Shown: positions 19,547 through 31,521 of the stretch, one piece after another
How the letters are laid out: every line of letters begins with the position of its first letter
Numbering within the stretch: position 1 is the first letter of the stretch
Assembly: GCA_031272265.1 (NCBI GenBank)
Contig: JAISUD010000015.1
Location: 1 to 44,162 of the forward strand
Direction: 5' to 3'
Source of the DNA: Endomicrobium sp.
Lineage (GTDB): Bacteria > Elusimicrobiota > Endomicrobiia > Endomicrobiales > Endomicrobiaceae
DNA length: 44,162 nucleotides
Notes under the pieces: model-generated
Told to the model about the DNA's origin: nothing
Databases searched by the model: none
The model's input: only the letters and a program-made list of their open reading frames with translations
Translations under genes and position numbers: made by a program

Positions 19547-19956
19547 TTTTTAATTCCTCTTTAATTTATTTTAAATTTAGCTGAAAAATCCTTTTTTATT
19601 TTCAATCGCGTAAGTATCCTAATTTTTGTTAAAGGTGGCAAATCAAACTTTATATAATCGCAAGTCGCTTTCTTTGATATTTTAATGTATTCTACAAATT
19701 TTAGTTCTGTTAATCAATTCAATTATACGTGTTGTAAACATGTCATCTAAAATACTCTAAATTAAAACTGCCGCTTAATTTATTCGTATTCGTACTTACT
19801 TAAAGTAGAAGAGATTATTAAAATAGACAGTCTGCTTTAAAGCATCGAGTTAAACTAAACGATAATCTAAAAAACTGTTGATATTCAAAAAAGTTAATTG
19901 TAAAATACTCGGCATAATTTAACATAATCAAAATTAAAAATTGCGTTATTGTAAAT

Positions 19957-21048
19957 TTATACGTTAAAACGAAACTCTATTATATCTCCATCTTTAACTA
20001 AATATTCTTTTCCTTCACTTTTTAGCAGTCCGGCATCTTTTACGGCTTTTGGACTGCCTAGTCGGAATAAATCGTCAAAATTCATAACTTCAGCCCTTAT
20101 AAAACCCCTCTCAAAATCAGAATGTATCACACCAGCCGCCTGTGGAGCTAATACTCCTTTTTTTATAGTCCACGCTTTTACTTCATCCTCTCCTGCGGTG
20201 AAAAATGTCGCAAGGCCGAGTAAGTCGTATCCTGATTTTATTAAGCGACTAAGAGCGGACTCTTTTAATCCTAGGTCTTTTAAAAGAGTTTTTTGGTCGT
20301 TTTCAGAAAGCTCGGAAAGCTCTGCTTCAATTTTTGAACATATAGTTATTGCTTGAGAGTGATTCTTTTTGGAATTTTCTTTTACGATTTCCGTGTATTT
20401 GTTTTCCGTCGCGGGTAAATCTTTTTCTGAGATATTGCAAACATATAAAACGGGTTTTGCAGTTATTAAAAAAAAATCTTTTAGAATTGTTTTTTCGTGG
20501 AAGTCAAGTTCAAGGGTTCTTGCGGGATTTCCTCTATCAAGGTAATTTTTTATCTTTATCGCAAGGTGTTTTTCCTCAAGTATTTGTTTATCGTTAAACT
20601 TAGCAGCTTTTTCAAGCCTTTCAAGTTTTTTTGAAATAGACTCTATGTCAGCTAAAATAAGCTCGGTTTCTATAATGTCTATATCTCTTAAAGGATCAAT
20701 ATCTCCCATAACGTGACTAATGTTTTTATCTTCAAAACATCTTATTACGTGAACTGTAGCGACGGTTTTTCTTATATGATCCAAAAATTGGTTGCCTAGC
20801 CCTTCCCCACGCGAAGCGCCTTTTACAAGTCCTGCGATATCTACAAATTCTACTGCCGCGTGAAGTTTTCGCTTAGGTTTATAAAGCTCTTCAAGAAAAT
20901 CTAAGCGTTTATCTGGCACGATAACCACTCCTAGATTTGGACTGATAGTACAAAAAGGGTAGTTTGCTACCTGAGCGCAAGCTTTTGTTATAGCATTAAA
21001 CAATGTTGATTTCCCTACGTTGGGAAGACCGATAATTCCGAGTTTCAT
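19957..21048 (-). CDS. ychF: Ribosome-binding ATPase/GTPase YchF
   Basis: MKLGIIGLPNVGKSTLFNAITKA, FVDIAGLVKGASRGEGLGNQFL; internal ATG preferred. Confidence 0.94.
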   Translation of the reverse strand: MKLGIIGLPNVGKSTLFNAITKACAQVANYPFCTISPNLGVVIVPDKRLDFLEELYKPKRKLHAAVEFVDIAGLVKGASRGEGLGNQFLDHIRKTVATVHVIRCFEDKNISHVMGDIDPLRDIDIIETELILADIESISKKLERLEKAAKFNDKQILEEKHLAIKIKNYLDRGNPARTLELDFHEKTILKDFFLITAKPVLYVCNISEKDLPATENKYTEIVKENSKKNHSQAITICSKIEAELSELSENDQKTLLKDLGLKESALSRLIKSGYDLLGLATFFTAGEDEVKAWTIKKGVLAPQAAGVIHSDFERGFIRAEVMNFDDLFRLGSPKAVKDAGLLKSEGKEYLVKDGDIIEFRFNV

Positions 21049-21088
21049 ATAATCTTTTATTATGGGTGACGACAAAATATTTGTTAAG

Positions 21089-22354
21089 TTAATTTCTTAT
21101 TGTGCCGTTGCCTTTTGCTATATATTTAGTAGTGGTAAGCTCTTTAATTCCCATGGCGCCCCGCGCATGAAGTTTTTGCGTTGAAATGCCTATTTCGCAG
21201 CCTAAGCCAAAAATGCTGCCGTCATGGAGTCTGGTAGAAGCGTTTATAAAAACAGCAGCGGCATCTACTTCTGCAGCAAATTTATTTGCAGTTTCTTCGT
21301 TATTTGTGATGATAGACTCGGAGTGCATTGAACCGTACTTATTTATATGAGATATTGCTTCTTCTAAAGAATTTACTATTTTAATTGAGAGTTTAAGATC
21401 GTGGTATTCTGTATTCCAGTCTTCTTCGCTTGCAGATTTCATTGAGTTTATTATGTTTTTTGAGATATTACACCCTCGCAATTCAACGTTAGCTTCGGTG
21501 TAGAGCTTATGGAGTTTAGGCAAAATTGCGTAAGCTATGTCTTTATGAATTAGCAATGTTTCCATTGCATTGCATACGGCGGGCCTTTGGCATTTTGCAT
21601 TTACAGAAATTTTTACAGCCATATCAATATCGGCGTCTTTATCTACATATGTATGACATAAACCTTTGCCATGCGATAGAACAGGTATCAAAGAATGATT
21701 TTTTATGAATTTAACAAGTTCTTCGCTGCCTCTTGGTATTAGCATATCAATAAAATTGTCAAGCTTCAAAATTTCTTGTACGGCTGCTCTATCTGTGGTG
21801 TCTATAAATTGTATTGCCCCGGCAGGCATACCCGCTTTTACTCCAGCTTCTCGTATTATTTTCACAAGGATTTTATTTGAGTTTATGGCTTCCGAACCAC
21901 CTTTTAAGATAACTGCGTTCCCGGCTTTCAAACATAAGGTGGCAGCGTCAACAGTGACGTTAGGACGCGCTTCGTAAATCATTGCTATAACACCTAGTGG
22001 TACTCTTATTTTTTTAACATTAAGATCAGCAGTTGGATTAGTTTCTTCAATTACTGTTCCCACAGGATCGCACAAAGAAATAACGTCTTTTATGCCTTTT
22101 ATCATACTCTCAACGCGTTCTTTTGTCAGGGTCAGTCTATCTATAAGAGACAGAGTTATTCTTGCTTCTTTTGCGGCTTTAATGTCTGTCTCATTATAAG
22201 AAAGTATTTCTTTTGTATTTTGCTGCAAGGCCTCAGACATTGCAGATAGTATATTATTTTTCTGGTTTGCATCCATCAAAGAAAGCACCCTCGAGGCTTC
22301 CTTTGCCAATATGGCTTTTAGTAATACCGTCTGTTTTATTTCACCGTTTTCCAT
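21089..22354 (-). CDS. proA: Gamma-glutamyl phosphate reductase
   Basis: PLGVIAMIYEARPNVTVDAATLCLKAGNAVILKGG, NASTRLHDGSIFGLGCEIGISTQKLHARGAMG. Confidence 0.95.
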   Translation of the reverse strand: MENGEIKQTVLLKAILAKEASRVLSLMDANQKNNILSAMSEALQQNTKEILSYNETDIKAAKEARITLSLIDRLTLTKERVESMIKGIKDVISLCDPVGTVIEETNPTADLNVKKIRVPLGVIAMIYEARPNVTVDAATLCLKAGNAVILKGGSEAINSNKILVKIIREAGVKAGMPAGAIQFIDTTDRAAVQEILKLDNFIDMLIPRGSEELVKFIKNHSLIPVLSHGKGLCHTYVDKDADIDMAVKISVNAKCQRPAVCNAMETLLIHKDIAYAILPKLHKLYTEANVELRGCNISKNIINSMKSASEEDWNTEYHDLKLSIKIVNSLEEAISHINKYGSMHSESIITNNEETANKFAAEVDAAAVFINASTRLHDGSIFGLGCEIGISTQKLHARGAMGIKELTTTKYIAKGNGTIRN

Positions 22355-22495
22355 GTTTTGATTCCTTATCTTTTGAATACATTTCAAAAATGCAGATTAA
22401 TTTTCAATTAAAGTATTTTCAAGATACATTTTCTCGGGAACTTTACAATTATATTAAAGTTAAACTGGGAAACTAACTTGCATAAGAATTGTATT

Positions 22496-24415
22496 TTAGT
22501 TAGCTGTTTTTTTAATCCAATTTAGAAGTCCGCCGGCGAAGATAATATCTTTTTGTCTTTGTGTTAAATTGTAATTTACTTTTATTTTACTGTTCTTGGC
22601 TTTTGCGTAAACAGTTTTGTTTTCTCTGATGATATTTTTAATGTCTTCAAATTCAATTTCGTTGCCGAGTTCAATTTTGTTGTAATCTGACAAGTCGTCA
22701 AATGTTAATGGCAGTATGCCGAAATTTATAAGATTTGCAAGATGTATCCTTGCAAAAGATTTTACTAGAACTATTCTTATACCTAAATATCGCGGAGCAA
22801 GTGCGGCATGTTCTCTTGAAGAACCTTGTCCATAGTTTTCGCCGCCTATTATAATCCCGTTTGACGTTGATTTTGCTCTTGAAGCGAACTCTTTATCAAC
22901 TGCCGCGAAAACGTATTCCGATATTGCAGGAAGATTGGATCTCAATGGCAGAATTTTTGCTCCCGCCGGAAGTATGTGGTCAGTTGATATATTATCGCCC
23001 ACTTTTAAGACTATCTTTCCGTTTAAACTATTGTCTAACGGTACAAATTCGTTTAGCGATTTAATATTAGGTCCTTTTATAACTTCTACATTTGAGCCGT
23101 CTACTGGCGGCAGTTGGAAATGTGCGTCATCAATTAAAAACTTTTCCGGCATTTCTATTAACGGTTTTTTATTAAAATAGTTCGTCGGATCAGTGATCTC
23201 TCCCGTTAAAGCTGCGGCAAGAGCGACTTCCGGAGAACATAGATATATTTGGGCGTTTTTTGTTCCGCTTCTGCCTTCAAAATTTCTGTTAAAAGTTCTA
23301 AGAGACACTGCACCGCTTTTAGGAGCTTGTCCCATTCCTATGCACGGACCGCACGCGCTTTCAAGGATTCTGGCACCGCTTTCTATAATGTGAAATAATG
23401 CGTCTGAATTAGCAAGCGTGGCGAGGACTTGTCTTGAACCGGGTGAGATGACAAAACTTACATTTTTATTTATTTTTTTGCCTTTTAAAGTTTCTGCCGT
23501 CAAAAGCATATCTGCAAGCGACGAATTTGTACACGAACCAATACCTACCTGATCTACTTTTATACCTTTTAGATCTTTGACTTTTTTTACCTTATCAGGC
23601 ATGTGCGGGGCAGCAATCAGCGGCTCTAAAGTATTTAAATTTATTTCAATTTCTTCATCGTAAGTCGCATTTTCGTCAGGTTCAATTCTTACCCAACTTG
23701 CTTTTCTGTCTTGTTTTTCTAGGAAATTTCTTGTTATGTCATCGGACGGGAAAATACTTGTAGTTGCGCCAAGCTCAGTTCCCATATTTGTAATTGTTGC
23801 TCTTTCCGGCACAGATAAAGTTTTAACCCCTTCGCCTGAGAATTCGTATATTTTTCCTCTGCCGCCTTTAACGCTTTGAAGTCTTAAAAGTTCAAGAATT
23901 ATGTCTTTTGCGCTTACCCAGTCTCCCAATTTGCCTTTAAGATTTACTTTAACTATTTTAGGCATAATTATGTAAAAAGGCTGGCCCGCCATAGCGCAGG
24001 CGACATCAAGTCCACCGGCTCCGAAAGCAAGCATGCCTATTCCTCCACCTGTTGGTGTGTGAGAGTCTGAACCTGTCAAAGTCATTCCGGGAACGCCGAA
24101 TCTTTCAAGGTGCACCTGATGGCATATACCGTTGCCAGCAGGCGAAAAAATTATTCCGTACTTTGCTGCTATAGTTTGTAAAAATTTATGATCATCAGCG
24201 TTTTCAAATCCTGATTGTAAAGTGTTGTGGTCCACGTAACTTACCGAAAGTTTTGTTTTTACTTTTGGAACGCCCATAGCTTCAAATTGTAAATACGCCA
24301 TAGTGCCTGTGGCGTCTTGCGTTAAAGTCTGGTCTATTCTGAGTCCGATTTCATGTCCTATTTCCATTTTTCCGCTTAATAGATGTTGAGAGATAATTTT
24401 TTTTGCAACGTTCAT
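22496..24415 (-). CDS. Aconitate hydratase
   Basis: TGSDSHTPTGGGIGMLAFGAGGLDVA, IGSCTNSS, ACGPCIGMGQ, GGENYGQGSSREHAA. Confidence 0.94.
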   Translation of the reverse strand: MNVAKKIISQHLLSGKMEIGHEIGLRIDQTLTQDATGTMAYLQFEAMGVPKVKTKLSVSYVDHNTLQSGFENADDHKFLQTIAAKYGIIFSPAGNGICHQVHLERFGVPGMTLTGSDSHTPTGGGIGMLAFGAGGLDVACAMAGQPFYIIMPKIVKVNLKGKLGDWVSAKDIILELLRLQSVKGGRGKIYEFSGEGVKTLSVPERATITNMGTELGATTSIFPSDDITRNFLEKQDRKASWVRIEPDENATYDEEIEINLNTLEPLIAAPHMPDKVKKVKDLKGIKVDQVGIGSCTNSSLADMLLTAETLKGKKINKNVSFVISPGSRQVLATLANSDALFHIIESGARILESACGPCIGMGQAPKSGAVSLRTFNRNFEGRSGTKNAQIYLCSPEVALAAALTGEITDPTNYFNKKPLIEMPEKFLIDDAHFQLPPVDGSNVEVIKGPNIKSLNEFVPLDNSLNGKIVLKVGDNISTDHILPAGAKILPLRSNLPAISEYVFAAVDKEFASRAKSTSNGIIIGGENYGQGSSREHAALAPRYLGIRIVLVKSFARIHLANLINFGILPLTFDDLSDYNKIELGNEIEFEDIKNIIRENKTVYAKAKNSKIKVNYNLTQRQKDIIFAGGLLNWIKKTAN

Positions 24416-24742
24416 TTTATGCCTCTTTTATATGTTAATTTATATGTATTTGTTATTTATAGGAGTAGTGAAATATCACAACATCTATTTTACTATATCC
24501 CGAAAATATGTTCAATATTAAATGCCGTAGTTGGTAGTATTAACCGTAACAATTGTAACCATTGTGGAAAACAAGTTTGGAATTGAAAATAATATAATAA
24601 TATAATTATTTATTTATTGATAATTAAGTTGACAAAATAAAAAATAACTAGTATTTTAACAGTGTATTGTTAACTGTCAACGAGTATAAGTGTGAATTAG
24701 CGATAGAAATTGAAAATTTTGCGATGCTGAATTTTAAAATAA

Positions 24743-25768
<1,026 letters not shown>

Positions 25769-25927
25769 TTTAGAACCAAATAATATTGATAACTGTTGAT
25801 AAATAAATGTTTGCGGTATTAAAGCGATAAATCCCAGTTTTATTGAGAGAGTAAACTGTAAAAGCACCCATGTGGAAAGTTTTTTGCAGTGCGGTTTTTT
25901 CAGTTTTAACTTTTGATGAGGTAAAAA

Positions 25928-27175
25928 ATGAAAAAGACACTTAGCGATATTGATGTGAAAGAGAAGAAAGTCTTAGTTCGCGTTGACTATAATGTTCCTC
26001 TTGATGCAAATCTTAAAATAACAAACGATAAAAGAATAGTCTCAACTCTTCCAACTTTGAAATATCTTTTAAATGAAAATGCCGCGATAATTCTTATGGC
26101 TCATCTAGGAAGACCAAAAGGAAAAATTGTTTCTGAAATGAGTTTGAAACCTGTTTCAACTCGTTTAAGTGAGCTTTTGGATAAACCAGTTAAGTTTATA
26201 GGTGGCGATTGTGTAAGTGTACAATCCCGAAAAGCAGCAGCTGATTTAAGGCCGGGCGAAGTGCTTTTATTAGAGAATCTCAGATTTCATCCTGAAGAAG
26301 AAGGTAGATCTATATCAGGTGAAAAAGATAAAAATGCAATGGAAGCGTTTGCGAAAGAGCTTGCTTCAATGGGTGAAATTTTTATTCAAGACGCTTTTGG
26401 TACGCTGCACAGGTCTCATGCTTCAACGGCAGGTATTGTAAAATATGTTAAAGGCGCGGGAGTAGGATTTCTTGTTGAGAAAGAGTTAAAATTTTTAGGA
26501 GAGGCACTTGAAGATGCAAGAAAACCTTTTTTGGCGATTCTTGGCGGAGCGAAAGTATCGGATAAGATAAGCGTTATAGAAAATCTTTTGAATAAAGTTG
26601 ATGCAATTATAGTCGGCGGAGCAATGGCTTATACTTTCTTGAAATCGCGTGGGATTAATATCGGATCTTCTTTAGTTGAAAACGATAAGCTTGATTTATC
26701 CGTTGAGCTTTTTAAGAAAGCTAAAGATAGAAGAGTTGATTTTTTGCTTCCCCTTGATCATATAGTTACAAATAAAGTGGATTTTGAGAGTAAGCAAGTT
26801 CCGTGTGAGGCAATTGTGAAAGTTACTGTTGACGAAGCGATATCTGAAGGATTTATGGGAGTTGACATAGGAATAAAGTCAATAAATAAGTTCTCGGAAA
26901 TAATTAAGTCTGCAAAAACTATACTCTGGAATGGGCCGCTTGGAATATTTGAGATAAATGAATTTTCTAAAGGAACGGTTGAAATCGCAAAACTTGTGGC
27001 GGAAGCAACTGACAAAGGGGCAATATCTGTGGTCGGTGGAGGAGATTCTGTAGCGGCGGTTAAGAAAGCAGGAGTAGATAAAAGAATAAGCCATATTTCT
27101 ACGGGCGGCGGTGCTTCTTTGGAATTCCTTGAAGGCAAAGAGCTTCCGGGAATTGCTGCTATACCTGACAGATAG
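25928..27175 (+). CDS. pgk: Phosphoglycerate kinase
   Basis: VLVRVDYNVPLD, MAHLGRPKG, LLLENLRFHPEEE, AILGGAKVSDKI, STGGGASLEFLEGK. Confidence 0.97.
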   Translation: MKKTLSDIDVKEKKVLVRVDYNVPLDANLKITNDKRIVSTLPTLKYLLNENAAIILMAHLGRPKGKIVSEMSLKPVSTRLSELLDKPVKFIGGDCVSVQSRKAAADLRPGEVLLLENLRFHPEEEGRSISGEKDKNAMEAFAKELASMGEIFIQDAFGTLHRSHASTAGIVKYVKGAGVGFLVEKELKFLGEALEDARKPFLAILGGAKVSDKISVIENLLNKVDAIIVGGAMAYTFLKSRGINIGSSLVENDKLDLSVELFKKAKDRRVDFLLPLDHIVTNKVDFESKQVPCEAIVKVTVDEAISEGFMGVDIGIKSINKFSEIIKSAKTILWNGPLGIFEINEFSKGTVEIAKLVAEATDKGAISVVGGGDSVAAVKKAGVDKRISHISTGGGASLEFLEGKELPGIAAIPDR

Positions 27176-27251
27176 ACGAAACTTTATCGGCGATGAAACA
27201 TTAGTAATACTTAGTTTATTAAACTAAAATCCTTATTGTAAAATAATAAAT

Positions 27252-27602
27252 TTGGTGTTTCTTTTTTATAACTTTAAAACTATGAGTGTGTTATTTTTTG
27301 CTTTAAAATTTTTTCATTATGTGGTATGCGTTGGCTTGATTATTATAGTTATTCTTCAAGCGGGAAAAGGTGGAATTGTGAGCGGACGGGGTATTTTTGT
27401 AAGCGGTGGTGGCTCGGATCAAATTTTTAATGCTCCTTCTGGAATGGCTTTTATAAATAAAGTGACTATTTTTATGCTCTGCGTATTTTTCTGTACATCT
27501 TTACTCCTTGCAAGATTCTCTGCGAATATAAATGAAGACTCAGTTGTTAGAAGCATATCAGATGTTCCTGTAAGAGTTTCAGCGGAATCTGCAAACAGTT
27601 AA
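27252..27602 (+). CDS. secG: Preprotein translocase subunit SecG
   Basis: VGLIIIVILQAGKGGIVSG...FNKVTIFMLCVFF-type layout of two TM helices and a G-rich loop. Confidence 0.8.
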   Translation: MVFLFYNFKTMSVLFFALKFFHYVVCVGLIIIVILQAGKGGIVSGRGIFVSGGGSDQIFNAPSGMAFINKVTIFMLCVFFCTSLLLARFSANINEDSVVRSISDVPVRVSAESANS

Positions 27603-27623
27603 AGTATGACGTGATGTTGATTT

Positions 27624-27705
27624 GCTGGGGTGGCGGAACTGGCATACGCGCACGTTTGAGGGGCGTGTCCTTAACCGGATGCGGGTTCAATTCCCGCCCT
27701 CAGCA
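27624..27705 (+). tRNA. tRNA-Leu (GAG)
   Basis: GCTGGGG...CCTCAGCA acceptor stem, CACGT-TTGAGGG-GCGTG anticodon arm, GCGGGTTCAATTCCCGC T arm, variable arm. Confidence 0.92.
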
Positions 27706-27791
27706 TTATATATAATAGACATATTTCAGAGGGCGCCAATTCACCAGCGTTAATATACATAGATGCATTTTAGTGTGACTGATGAACTTTC

Positions 27792-27863
27792 GCGGGTGTA
27801 GTTCAGTGGTAGAACGTCTCGTTGCCAACGAGAAGGTCGTGGGTTCAAGTCCCATCGCCCGCT
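27792..27863 (+). tRNA. tRNA-Gly (GCC)
   Basis: GCGGGTGTAGTTCAGTGGTAGAACGTCTCGTTGCCAACGAGAAGGTCGTGGGTTCAAGTCCCATCGCCCGCT. Confidence 0.95.
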
Positions 27864-27881
27864 TTTTTGATCAGACAAGTT

Positions 27882-29390
27882 TTACGATATATCAGGATAT
27901 TCTTTAAAGACAGCTTTATTGATTTGTTCTAAGGGAGTTCTCCAAATCTTTAAGTCTTTTCTAATACGTTCACACTCTATTTGTTGTTTATCAGTCCATT
28001 GTGAACAATCTATAAGCAATGCTGAAATTATATATGTAGTTTGAATGTTTAACAACGGCTCCAGTGCAATGCCTATTACTCTTTTTATATTCATTTCAGG
28101 TTTTTCAGAAACAAATTTTGATTTTAAACACATTCCATACTTTTCTAAACAAAATTTAATTTTGTATCTATAGACTTCATATGGCTCAGCTGATTGTTTT
28201 TGCAACTGTAAAAAAAAGTAAATTTGTTCATTGTTATTATCTATTAGTCCAAGCGTTTCATAAATCTTTAAATTATCAGTTATCGTGGGGGGGGTTATTG
28301 TTGGGTATGGATATGAATTAATTGCGTCTTCTATTCCTTTGGACAAAACTCTCCTCGCTGTTCTGTTTTCTAAAGCCATATATCTAATCGCACCTTCGTG
28401 CGTGCTAAGATCGGGCTCTAAAATTGCAGTTCCATTTAGTATGTTTTTTGCTGTTCCTCGTATTAATTTATCCCATATATAACTAATTTTATTAGCTTGT
28501 TTTTTTGCCAGATATTCAGGACTTTTTTTAAATTCTTCCCAATCTTCTTCTGCAAACATAAGCGTATCAGAATTTTTAAACTTCTCGTATTCGTCCATAT
28601 TTAAAAAAGTGTGCCTATTCCTCTCTTTGTCAAAATTTTTGACATAATTATATAATAAATCTTCCTCGCCTGTATAAATTAAAGTTGATTTAAATTTTCT
28701 AATAAATACTTCCTTTTCTTCAAGATAGTCAACGAAATCTCTCAATGTATCTAATTCTCTTGAAATAAAAGTGAAGGAAAAGTTGTCAAATACATGGGCG
28801 AATGTTTTGCTTTTATCATAATCGGTGGTAAAAAACAATGATTCCCCCATCATAGATTCATATTCATAAAGATCTGTTGAAAATTGCAGACTGCTTGTGC
28901 ATTTACCTCCGAAAAATTTCTTGCAAGCTTCTGTTGCCCCGTTAGCTATACAAATCAGGTGAATTTTCATATTTTTACTAGAGGGAATAGATATAGGCAG
29001 CTTTTGAGTGCACTTTGGATCTAAAAAAATCTCGTTTGGGAAGTTTCTAATTCTATATTCGGCTCCTCTTAATTGCTTTATAGATTTTAAAATTGCTTTT
29101 TTATGCCATCTTTCCCAAGCTAGACTTAAATCTTTTGGAATATCAAGTTTTGGTCCTTTGTCTGAAAGTTTTATGCATTTCAAAGGTATTACTTTTGAAT
29201 CGTCAAATTTTATTTTTTTGTCTGAAAATATTAAAATATGATTGTCGCAGACAACTAGTAAATCAGTTAATTCTTTTCCTTTTTCATAATATACATTCGG
29301 ATAACTCCACAACTTGAGAAAGATATTTTTTCCTAATCGCGCTAGTTTCCTTTCGCTTTTATTTGTTCCTTCTGATTTTTTTATTTCCAT
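27882..29390 (-). CDS. Putative PD-(D/E)XK-like nuclease-family protein of unknown function
   Basis: KGKELTDLLVVCDNHILIFSDKKI fits an E..D..DxK core; full 502-aa ORF containing a C8 tract. Confidence 0.5.
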   Translation of the reverse strand: MEIKKSEGTNKSERKLARLGKNIFLKLWSYPNVYYEKGKELTDLLVVCDNHILIFSDKKIKFDDSKVIPLKCIKLSDKGPKLDIPKDLSLAWERWHKKAILKSIKQLRGAEYRIRNFPNEIFLDPKCTQKLPISIPSSKNMKIHLICIANGATEACKKFFGGKCTSSLQFSTDLYEYESMMGESLFFTTDYDKSKTFAHVFDNFSFTFISRELDTLRDFVDYLEEKEVFIRKFKSTLIYTGEEDLLYNYVKNFDKERNRHTFLNMDEYEKFKNSDTLMFAEEDWEEFKKSPEYLAKKQANKISYIWDKLIRGTAKNILNGTAILEPDLSTHEGAIRYMALENRTARRVLSKGIEDAINSYPYPTITPPTITDNLKIYETLGLIDNNNEQIYFFLQLQKQSAEPYEVYRYKIKFCLEKYGMCLKSKFVSEKPEMNIKRVIGIALEPLLNIQTTYIISALLIDCSQWTDKQQIECERIRKDLKIWRTPLEQINKAVFKEYPDIS

Positions 29391-29777
29391 AACACCTCCT
29401 TTTACAGAATGATTTTGATTCTATCATATTTCATTTTTCATTGTTCAAGAGTTATTTATTTTATAATATATGTATTTATATTATAAAAGCGGTTTTAGTG
29501 TGAAAACTTCACATTATTTAAGTTAAAAGCTAGTCGGTTTTAAGAACGACTGGTTTACGGTGCTTTACTCATTTATAGCGATTTTTATGCAACTAAATAT
29601 AAATATTTAATTTGTTTCATAATGATTTAATGGTTTTGTAGATTTTATATTTTTGTATTATTAATAAATTGGGATATTATATATCAACGAGATTTGTACT
29701 AAAATTAAATATGTATTTTTTGACAATCATCGCTGATTCAGTTTCCCGACAACAATGTATAGATAAAGCTTAAAGTT

Positions 29778-30743
29778 ATGGGGTTTGAATATATGACGGG
29801 CAGGTTAGCTGAGAAAGAATTTAATGCATGTTCTTTTAGAAAGAATATTTTTTTGAATTCGCTGAAAAATTCCAGCGGTAAAATTAAATATAGAAGATAT
29901 TTAGGTTCCCCTTTGAGGTATCCGGGAGGCAAAAGTCTTGCAGTAGGTCTGGTAGTTGAATTAATACCTGATAATATTAAAAAACTTGTTTCCCCATTTT
30001 TTGGCGGAGGTTCTATTGAAATCGCTTGCAGCAAAGAGCTGGAAATGGAAGTTATAGGCTATGATGTTTTTGATATTTTGATTAATTATTGGCAGGTACA
30101 GATACATAAACCGCGGAAATTATATAAAAAATTGAGTAAACTTAGTCCTACAAAAGAGAACTATTTAAGAATAAAAGAAACGTTAAAAAAATATTGGAAT
30201 AAAGAAGTCGTTTTAAATAGTTTGGATTTGGCAAGCTTCTATTTTTTTAATTATAATTTGTCTTACGGGCCTGGTTTTCTTGGTTGGATGTCTTCTATTT
30301 ATCAAGATGAGAAAAAATATAAGACTACGCTTGACAAGGTTAAAAATTTTGCTCCTAAGAATCTAGCTGTCTTTTGTGATACGTTTGAAAATACTATACC
30401 AAAGCATAAGAACGATTTTCTATATTGCGACCCGCCGTATTTTTTAGAAGGTGACAGCAAAATGTTTAAAGGTATTTATCCGCAGAGAAATTTTCCCGTG
30501 CACCATAAAGGTTTTAATCATGATTTATTATGTGAGTTATTGAAAAGTCATAAGGGCGGTTTTATTTTATCTTATAATGATTGTAGCGACATTAGAGAGA
30601 TGTATAGGGATTATGAAATCGTTAAGGTACAATGGCAGTATACGTTAGGACAGGGCGAAAAAAGGATAGGGAAAAATAGAATAAAAAGTGGGACGAACAG
30701 CAATATTAAAAGATCACATGAAATATTAATTTTGGGAGTATGA
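29778..30743 (+). CDS. D12-class (Dam-type) N6-adenine DNA methyltransferase
   Basis: SPLRYPGGKS, VSPFFGGGSIEIAC (motif I), FLYCDPPYFLEGD (DPPY motif IV), FILSYNDC. Confidence 0.9.
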   Translation: MGFEYMTGRLAEKEFNACSFRKNIFLNSLKNSSGKIKYRRYLGSPLRYPGGKSLAVGLVVELIPDNIKKLVSPFFGGGSIEIACSKELEMEVIGYDVFDILINYWQVQIHKPRKLYKKLSKLSPTKENYLRIKETLKKYWNKEVVLNSLDLASFYFFNYNLSYGPGFLGWMSSIYQDEKKYKTTLDKVKNFAPKNLAVFCDTFENTIPKHKNDFLYCDPPYFLEGDSKMFKGIYPQRNFPVHHKGFNHDLLCELLKSHKGGFILSYNDCSDIREMYRDYEIVKVQWQYTLGQGEKRIGKNRIKSGTNSNIKRSHEILILGV

Positions 30744-30764
30744 ATGATATATAAAAAACGGGCG

Positions 30765-31521
30765 ATGACGACTGAAAAAGCAAGAAAATGTCAGAAAGCA
30801 GGGTAATGACGACGCAAAAGAATTCGCGCGTTTGATAGGTTTAAAAGGTGATTACAGGAATGATTTAAAAGCAAAGAAAGATGTAGTTGATTTTAATGGT
30901 GATGCACATTCTATAAAAAGTGGGCAAAGTTATTGGCAAATATTTTTATACAGTGGCAGCAGATTTGAAACTGATAGTAGTTTTAAAACTATGAATGGCA
31001 TAGGTCAAATTATTTTAGATTGCATAAATGCAATTCCAAGTGATAGAACACAGTATTAACAAAGCAAGATTGATTGTAAAAATAAAATAGCGGTTTTTAT
31101 GGTGAAACTGAGAGAAAAATTGCAAGACAAGTATAGATTTGAAACATTTTTAAGAAAGGCTATTTTTGAAGGTACGCAGGTTAGTTATTTGACAGTAAAA
31201 CAAAATGGTAAATTTCACGTGTTTTGGCATGACGAAGTTATAAAAGTATTTTTAAATAAATTTGTGGTTACAAATTCTGGAAGCGTTAAAGGGTCAATTC
31301 CAAATCAAAAAGTTTTGTTTAAAATTGACGGGAAAAATTGCGGCGAAATTGAAATGAGAAACGGCGAACGCCACCATCATAAAGAAATGAAGTTTAGGCT
31401 TCATAAAAATAAGATATTCAATCTGCTAGTTTGTAATATAAAAGATACGAAAGATTATAATGCGGATAAAAAAATAGTTGTCTATGGAAAAGCGATTAAA
31501 AAAATTATCAAAAAGAATTAG
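30765..31521 (+). pseudogene. Decaying type II restriction endonuclease partner of the methylase
   Basis: MTTEKARKCQKAG-(extra G)-NDDAKEFARLIG...DRTQY-TAA-QSKIDCKNKIAVFMVKLREKLQDKYRFETFLRKAIFEGTQ...VLFKIDGKNCGEIEMRN; single frame after the first frameshift, one in-frame stop. Confidence 0.65.

Noticed and set aside
19570-19956. Possible remnant of a gene upstream of the PPIase (minus-strand fragment FDLPPLTKIRILTRLKIKKDFSAKFKIN)
   Set aside because: Too short and no recognisable homology
26758-27138. 126-aa minus ORF antisense to pgk, and other long antisense ORFs in proA, acn, der, radA and accC
   Set aside because: Overlap strongly supported conserved genes on the other strand; no independent evidence
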